DNA of 64,000 bases from Clostridium fessum (GTDB lineage Bacteria; Bacillota; Clostridia; Lachnospirales; Lachnospiraceae). A program made the translations under genes and the position numbers. Shown one piece after another: positions 59,543 through 64,000 of the stretch (positions are counted from its first letter, which is position 1; every line of letters begins with the position of its first letter). Location of the stretch: the NCBI RefSeq assembly GCF_003024715.1, contig NZ_PYLO01000007.1:94925-158924 (forward strand). Reading direction: 5' to 3'. Under the pieces are notes generated by a model, which saw only the letters and a list, made by a program, of their open reading frames with translations, was not told where the DNA came from and ran no database searches.

Positions 59543-60385
59543 ATGCAGGAATTTGAATATCGCCTGGAAAAGGAAGATTATAAAAACTGGATTCACTGGA
59601 ACGTGCTTAAGCATGAGTCCAAGAAAATGAAGATGGTGTCGGCACTCTTATATGTCGCATTTTTAGCTCTCTTTCTGGGAAAAAATGTGATGCAGGCAAA
59701 GGGCAATCTGGTTCTTCTTGTACCGTCCATCGTGATAGCGGTGCTGGTCGGCATCGGCATGTTTTACATGATTTCAAACCAGAACCAGGAGCGGATGATC
59801 TGGAAACGGAGCGGACTTAAAAATTTGGAAAAGACGGGCAATTTCCCAGTCGTACATCTGACGCTGGATGAGAAGACATTGACCATGACGGTTGCGGCAC
59901 AGGAGATGACCAAGACTTACAGCTACAGCGACATTGAGCAGATGGTTGAGATTGAGCGGATGTATCTGCTTGAGACGAACGAGAAAACCTGGCAGTTTAT
60001 CGCCAAGTCGGCCTTTTCCAGCGAGGAAGAGCAAAAGCAGTTTGAGACATTCATGAATGAAAAACTTGCGGATGCCAAGGAAAACCCGGAAGAATATCCA
60101 TCCGTGACAAAAAAACCGAAAAATGCGGAGAACCAGGAGGGCGGCGCCCTGCATCAGAACGCCGCGCTTGAGGATGATGTTGTGGAAGCTGATGAGCCGG
60201 AGATCACCCGCGTGGATACAAGCCATATGGGTAAGATTGGAAAAATGGCGCATTTTATCGGAAACCAGGCGGCAGATGAGAAAGAAACCGATGAGCCTGA
60301 AAAGGCGGAGCCGGATACCACAGACAGTCATGAAAATGTGGAAGAAAAGACAGATGCTGTAAACGAGGAGAAAATGGACGAGTAA
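59543..60385 (+). CDS. YcxB-like membrane protein with acidic tail
   Basis: 280 residues. Two helices (about 30-48 and 53-76) near the N-terminus, then the YcxB-like C-terminal domain (about 100-175) with LTLDEKTLTMTV, YSDIEQMVEIERMYLLE and the FETFMNEKL end. The last 100 residues are Glu/Asp-rich and disordered. No enzymatic motif. AAAGGAG before the ATG. Function unknown. Confidence 0.75.
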   Translation: MQEFEYRLEKEDYKNWIHWNVLKHESKKMKMVSALLYVAFLALFLGKNVMQAKGNLVLLVPSIVIAVLVGIGMFYMISNQNQERMIWKRSGLKNLEKTGNFPVVHLTLDEKTLTMTVAAQEMTKTYSYSDIEQMVEIERMYLLETNEKTWQFIAKSAFSSEEEQKQFETFMNEKLADAKENPEEYPSVTKKPKNAENQEGGALHQNAALEDDVVEADEPEITRVDTSHMGKIGKMAHFIGNQAADEKETDEPEKAEPDTTDSHENVEEKTDAVNEEKMDE

Positions 60386-60476
60386 ACCTTTCTGATTGTT
60401 TTATAGCATCTGAAATACGAGGCGCGGGCAGAATCTGGTTCCAGCCTGCACTAAGTGAAAACGATATCTATAATAT

Positions 60477-60527
60477 AAAAGAGGCGGCGAATGTCGGCAA
60501 GTTATTGCTTGACGTGCCGCTTCTTTT
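60477..60527 (+). terminator. Terminator overlapping the rpmG promoter
   Basis: AAAAGAGGCGGC (60477-60488) pairs with GCCGCTTCTTTT (60516-60527), one G-T pair. The next promoter's -35 lies inside its loop, so terminator and promoter are interleaved. Confidence 0.7.
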
Positions 60528-60537
60528 ATGATATAGT
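60509..60537 (+). promoter_or_regulatory. Promoter of rpmG-secE-nusG
   Basis: TTGACG at 60509-60514 and TATAGT at 60532-60537, 17 apart. Confidence 0.78.
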
Positions 60538-60642
60538 AGACGGGCGAATGGAAGAACATAGGTCTTTTTTTTATGCTCAAAAACCAGATTTCCGGTTGGA
60601 GAGTGGAAAGATCGCATACTAAGAAAAATGGAGGTGGAAGTT

Positions 60643-60792
60643 GTGCGTACAAGAATTACACTGGCATGCACAGAATGCAAGCAGCGCAATTACAACATGA
60701 CCAAGGATAAGAAAACTCATCCGGACAGAATGGAAACCAAAAAGTACTGCAGATTCTGTAAGACACACACGTTACACAAAGAGACGAAGTAA
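60643..60792 (+). CDS. rpmG: 50S ribosomal protein L33
   Basis: 49 residues, too short for many ORF callers. Starts at GTG ([12 protein letters not shown]) with GGAGGTGG upstream. The two pairs CTEC and CRFC make this the zinc-binding (C+) form of L33. First gene ahead of secE and nusG, the standard Firmicute order. Confidence 0.95.
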   Translation: MRTRITLACTECKQRNYNMTKDKKTHPDRMETKKYCRFCKTHTLHKETK

Positions 60793-60850
60793 GAGTAACT
60801 GGTTGGTTCTGCGCGATCGGGCATCTGCCTGAGCGCTTTGGAGGACAAAA

Positions 60851-61054
60851 ATGGGTGATACAGAAAATACCAAAAAAGCTCCTAAAAAGAGTTTCTGGAA
60901 AGGTCTAAAAGCTGAGTACAAAAGGATCATCTGGCCTGACAAAGAGACAGTTACGAAGCAGACTGGAGCGGTCATCGCCGTTTCCGTTGCGCTGGGACTT
61001 ATCATTGCGGCTCTTGACACGGCAATCGTGTTTGGACTGCACTTCGTTATGTAA
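60851..61054 (+). CDS. secE: Preprotein translocase subunit SecE
   Basis: 67 residues, single-helix form. KSFWKGLKAEYKRIIWPDKE is the amphipathic cytosolic helix, followed by the membrane helix (about 40-63). Clamps SecY in the Sec channel. Lies between rpmG and nusG. Confidence 0.95.
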   Translation: MGDTENTKKAPKKSFWKGLKAEYKRIIWPDKETVTKQTGAVIAVSVALGLIIAALDTAIVFGLHFVM

Positions 61055-61071
61055 AGGCAAAGGTGAGAAAT

Positions 61072-61590
61072 ATGGCAGAAGCAAATTGGTATGTAGTGCA
61101 TACTTATTCCGGCTATGAAAACAAAGTAAAGGTTGACATCGAAAAGACGATCGAGAACCGGAACCTTCAGGATCAGATCTTAGAGGTTTCCGTGCCGATG
61201 CAGGAAGTTATCGAAGTCAAGAATGGAGCCAATAAACAGGTTGCCAAGAAGATGTTTCCCGGATACGTACTGATCAACATGGTTATGAATGATGATACCT
61301 GGTACGTAGTACGCAACACCCGCGGAGTGACCGGGTTTGTTGGTCCGGGCTCCAAACCGGTTCCTTTGACGGAAGAGGAGATGGCCGGTCTCGGATTTAA
61401 GGAAACCGGCGTTGTCGTTGACTTTGAGGTCGGCGACACGGTTGTTGTAACGACAGGGGCATGGAAAGATACCGTTGGTGTTATCGAGTCCATCAACGAG
61501 GAAAGACAGACCCTGACGATTCGTGTAGAACTGTTTGGCCGTGAGACACCGGTTGAACTGAACTTCACAGAGATCAAGAAGATGATGTAA
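61072..61590 (+). CDS. nusG: Transcription antitermination factor NusG
   Basis: 172 residues. The NGN domain WYVVHTYSGYENKVK through GVTGFVGPGSKP, then a KOW domain with FEVGDTVVVTTGAWKDTVGVI. Couples RNA polymerase to pausing, termination and translation. AAAGGTG before the ATG at 61072; a GTG nine bases earlier is in frame but less likely. Confidence 0.96.
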   Translation: MAEANWYVVHTYSGYENKVKVDIEKTIENRNLQDQILEVSVPMQEVIEVKNGANKQVAKKMFPGYVLINMVMNDDTWYVVRNTRGVTGFVGPGSKPVPLTEEEMAGLGFKETGVVVDFEVGDTVVVTTGAWKDTVGVIESINEERQTLTIRVELFGRETPVELNFTEIKKMM

Positions 61591-61610
61591 AGAGGTTCAT
61601 TTATGAGCCT

Positions 61611-61638
61611 GTGGGAGGGAAATCCCCGCAATTACCAC
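61611..61638 (+). promoter_or_regulatory. L1-binding-type leader hairpin upstream of rplK
   Basis: GTGGGAGGGA then TCCCCGCAATTACCAC: GTGG pairs with CCAC and GGGA with TCCC. It resembles the ribosomal protein L1 target on rRNA and on Firmicute rplK leaders, allowing L1 to repress its own operon. Confidence 0.65.
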
Positions 61639-61659
61639 AATTTATAGGAGGTGCCAACA

Positions 61660-62085
61660 ATGGCAAAGAAAGTTACAGGATATATTAAATTACAGATTCC
61701 TGCTGGAAAGGCTACACCAGCTCCGCCAGTAGGTCCGGCTCTTGGACAGCACGGTGTAAACATCGTACAGTTCACGAAAGAGTTCAACGCTAAGACAGCA
61801 GACCAGGGCGATATGATCATCCCGGTTGTTATTACTGTATATGCTGACAGAAGCTTCAGCTTCATCACAAAGACTCCGCCGGCTGCCGTTTTGTTAAAGA
61901 AAGCTTGCAAGATTAAATCCGGTTCCGCTACACCGAACAAGACTAAGGTAGCTAGCATCTCGAAAGAGGATCTGCAGAAGATCGCAGAATTAAAGATGCC
62001 TGACTTAAATGCAGCAAGCCTTGAAGCTGCTATGAGTATGATCGCTGGTACAGCAAGAAGTATGGGTATCACAGTTGCCGAGTAA
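61660..62085 (+). CDS. rplK: 50S ribosomal protein L11
   Basis: 141 residues. [20 protein letters not shown] and [17 protein letters not shown] open the family's N-domain; the C-domain binds the GTPase-associated 23S region. AGGAGG before the ATG at 61660. Preceded by an L1-type hairpin. Confidence 0.97.
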   Translation: MAKKVTGYIKLQIPAGKATPAPPVGPALGQHGVNIVQFTKEFNAKTADQGDMIIPVVITVYADRSFSFITKTPPAAVLLKKACKIKSGSATPNKTKVASISKEDLQKIAELKMPDLNAASLEAAMSMIAGTARSMGITVAE

Positions 62086-62108
62086 TTTTCGGGATGTTTA
62101 TCAGTAAC

Positions 62109-62136
62109 GTGGGAGGGAATTCCCCGACAATACCAC
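62109..62136 (+). promoter_or_regulatory. Second L1-binding-type hairpin, upstream of rplA
   Basis: GTGGGAGGGA, TTCCCCGACAATACCAC: the same element as at 61611, placed between rplK and rplA and ending just before AGGAGG. It probably gives L1 separate control over its own translation. Confidence 0.65.
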
Positions 62137-62152
62137 TAGGAGGTTTTTTATA

Positions 62153-62848
62153 ATGAAAAGAGGAAAAAGATACGTAGAGGCTGCTAAATTAGTAGATCGC
62201 GCAAGCCTTTATGAAGCTGCAGATGCCATCTCCATCGTGAAGAAGGCTGCAGGTGCTAAATTCGATGAAACCGTAGAACTTCATATCAGAACTGGTTGTG
62301 ACGGCCGTCATGCTGATCAGCAGATCCGTGGTGCAGTTGTACTGCCGCACGGAACTGGTAAGACCGTTCGTATCCTTGTATTTGCTAAGGGACCGAAGGC
62401 AGAAGAGGCTCAGGCTGCAGGCGCAGATTTCGTAGGCGCTGAGGAGCTGATCCCGAAGATCCAGAACGAGGGATGGTTAGACTTCGACGTAGTAGTAGCT
62501 ACTCCGGACATGATGGGCGTTGTAGGACGTCTTGGTCGTGTACTTGGACCGAAGGGCTTAATGCCGAACCCGAAGGCTGGTACTGTTACTATGGATGTAA
62601 CCAAAGCTATCAATGATATCAAAGCCGGTAAGATCGAGTACAGACTTGATAAGACTAACATTATCCACGTGCCAGTAGGTAAAGCTTCCTTCACAGAGGA
62701 GCAGTTAGCGGACAACTTCCAGACGCTTATTGACGCTATCCTGAAGGCAAAACCAGCTACCTTAAAGGGCGCTTACTTAAAGAGCGTAACCATGACTTCT
62801 ACCATGGGCCCGGGCGTTAAGCTGAACGTAGGTAAGCTGATTGGCTAA
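62153..62848 (+). CDS. rplA: 50S ribosomal protein L1
   Basis: 231 residues. [16 protein letters not shown] start, [40 protein letters not shown] and the C-terminal [13 protein letters not shown] are diagnostic. Forms the mobile L1 stalk at the E-site and represses translation of its mRNA. AGGAGG before the ATG. A terminator follows; rplJL are not next to it. Confidence 0.97.
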   Translation: MKRGKRYVEAAKLVDRASLYEAADAISIVKKAAGAKFDETVELHIRTGCDGRHADQQIRGAVVLPHGTGKTVRILVFAKGPKAEEAQAAGADFVGAEELIPKIQNEGWLDFDVVVATPDMMGVVGRLGRVLGPKGLMPNPKAGTVTMDVTKAINDIKAGKIEYRLDKTNIIHVPVGKASFTEEQLADNFQTLIDAILKAKPATLKGAYLKSVTMTSTMGPGVKLNVGKLIG

Positions 62849-62868
62849 TCAGAAGACGTTATAGAATC

Positions 62869-62909
62869 AAGAGGATGAGGGACTTTTGGGTCTTTCGTCC
62901 TCTTTTTTT
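62869..62909 (+). terminator. Terminator after rplA
   Basis: AAGAGGATGA... pairs with ...CGTCCTCTT, with GAC/GTC inside, then seven T. Confidence 0.88.
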
Positions 62910-62947
62910 CGATTGTCGAAAAAATATAAATAAAGTCAAAAAAACAG

Positions 62948-62976
62948 TTGACTTTATACTTTAGTAGTGATAAAAT
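62948..62976 (+). promoter_or_regulatory. Upstream rRNA/tRNA promoter
   Basis: TTGACT at 62948-62953 and TAAAAT at 62971-62976, 17-base spacer. Confidence 0.65.
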
Positions 62977-63071
62977 ATGTTCTGTTGCCGCTGAGAAAGC
63001 GGAAACAAAAATTAAAGAGTCAAGACGCACAGGTGATTGTGAAAACTTTCAAAAAGAAAGTGAAAAAGTCC

Positions 63072-63100
63072 TTGACAAAAATGAATATCCATTATATAAT
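63072..63100 (+). promoter_or_regulatory. Strong promoter of the tRNA-Ser/rRNA operon
   Basis: TTGACA at 63072-63077 and TATAAT at 63095-63100 with exactly 17 bases, full consensus. Transcription should start near 63107, ten bases before the first tRNA. Confidence 0.9.
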
Positions 63101-63116
63101 GGTTAAGCACATTTTT

Positions 63117-63202
63117 GGAGAGATATCGAAGCGGTCATAACGAGGCGGTCTTGAAAACCGTTTGTCCGAAAGGGCGCGTGGGTTCGAATCCCACTCTCTC
63201 CG
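63117..63202 (+). tRNA. tRNA-Ser (anticodon TGA)
   Basis: Acceptor GGAGAGA pairs with TCTCTCC, the anticodon loop CTTGAAA contains TGA at 63152-63154, a long variable arm is typical of serine tRNA, and the T-arm holds GGTTCGAAT. CCA is not encoded. Confidence 0.95.
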
Positions 63203-63246
63203 TTTCAAGAGCGGTTATTAATTTTATAAGATATGAAAATCAACCT

Positions 63247-63335
63247 GCAGAAGTACCCAAGAGGTTGAAGGGGCTCCCCTGGAAAGGGAGTAGGTCGTTA
63301 GTAGCGGCGCGAGGGTTCAAATCCCTCCTTCTGCG
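63247..63335 (+). tRNA. tRNA-Ser (anticodon GGA)
   Basis: Acceptor GCAGAAG pairs with CTTCTGC, the anticodon loop CTGGAAA contains GGA at 63281-63283, with a long variable arm and T-loop GGTTCAAAT. It stands 45 bases after the first tRNA-Ser and is co-transcribed with it. Confidence 0.95.
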
Positions 63336-63510
63336 TTCGATGCGAAAGCATCAGGAACCTTGAAAACTGAACAGTATGTAAAACCCTGAAAATTCTAAGA
63401 ACAAAGGCTTTTGGTTAAGCCTTGAAGTTCAAGAGAACATTCAGAACAAAACCAAAACAACAGTAATAACGGTTAAAATTAGCCAAGCGAATTTTGACTG
63501 GAATCAAAAC
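63336..63510 (+). other. 16S rRNA leader
   Basis: The 175-base spacer between the second tRNA and 16S. CTTGAAAACTGAACA, common in Clostridial rRNA spacers, occurs near 63360, and AGGCTT/AAGCCTT can form a processing stem. No gene. Confidence 0.6.

Positions 63511-64000
<490 letters not shown>

Noticed and set aside
63115..63363. 82-codon frame across the serine tRNAs
   Set aside because: The region folds as two complete tRNAs; the frame is accidental.

Overview
The window reads as chromosomal DNA of a Firmicute of the class Clostridia, most likely family Lachnospiraceae. The reasons are the 5' end of a cluster XIVa-like 16S rRNA gene at the right edge, strong GGAGG ribosome binding sites, a T-box controlled prolyl-tRNA synthetase, ABC-F, Mbl/MreB, RecD2 and CotS/YtvI-type sporulation genes. 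Genus and species cannot be fixed from the sequence alone.

Layout. 0-3.1 kb: an ornithine cyclodeaminase-family enzyme, the 3' remnant of a serine dehydratase gene, and a two-gene module (DUF3990-like protein plus HTH protein) behind a promoter buried in a perfect 19-bp inverted repeat. 3.1-10.3 kb: a two-component system, MutS2, an HtrA-like protein that has lost its catalytic triad, and the exoribonuclease YhaM. 10.3-19.7 kb: a co-directional block with an oligopeptide/nickel-type ABC importer (lipoprotein, two permeases, two ATPases) followed by larB, larC, larE and a DUF5714 gene. This is a nickel uptake plus nickel-pincer nucleotide cofactor locus. The cofactor user (LarA) is not in the window.

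20-35.4 kb looks like an AT-richer, horizontally acquired accessory region. It starts with a CadC-type repressor and a Zn/Cd/Pb P-type ATPase that has three almost identical tandem metal-binding domains. In the same operon follow a small exported protein with a flavinylation-like motif, a five-helix putative di-heme cytochrome b anchor, a FrdA/SdhA-like flavoprotein and a FrdB/SdhB-like iron-sulfur protein. Then come an ArsR gene with a broken transporter remnant, a DUF6061 gene, an esterase, several resistance- or detoxification-type small genes, truncated GNAT and VOC genes, an array of eight copies of a 14-bp repeat, and a MarR plus two radical SAM genes matching the known but uncharacterised 'radical SAM mobile pair' arrangement.

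35.4-64 kb returns to core-like, more GC-rich genes: Ogt, MarR-MATE, hemolysin III, RluA, YtvI, an unusual alpha/beta-hydrolase-Nudix fusion, T-box-proS-cca, a second MATE pump, a CotS-like kinase, phosphoglucomutase, a CmpB-type membrane protein with a long coiled coil, an ABC-F protein, MreB/Mbl, RecD2, ComF, a YcxB-like protein, then rpmG-secE-nusG-rplK-rplA with two L1-type regulatory hairpins, two tRNA-Ser genes and the start of an rRNA operon.

All assignments come from reading motifs and recalled families. No database search was run.
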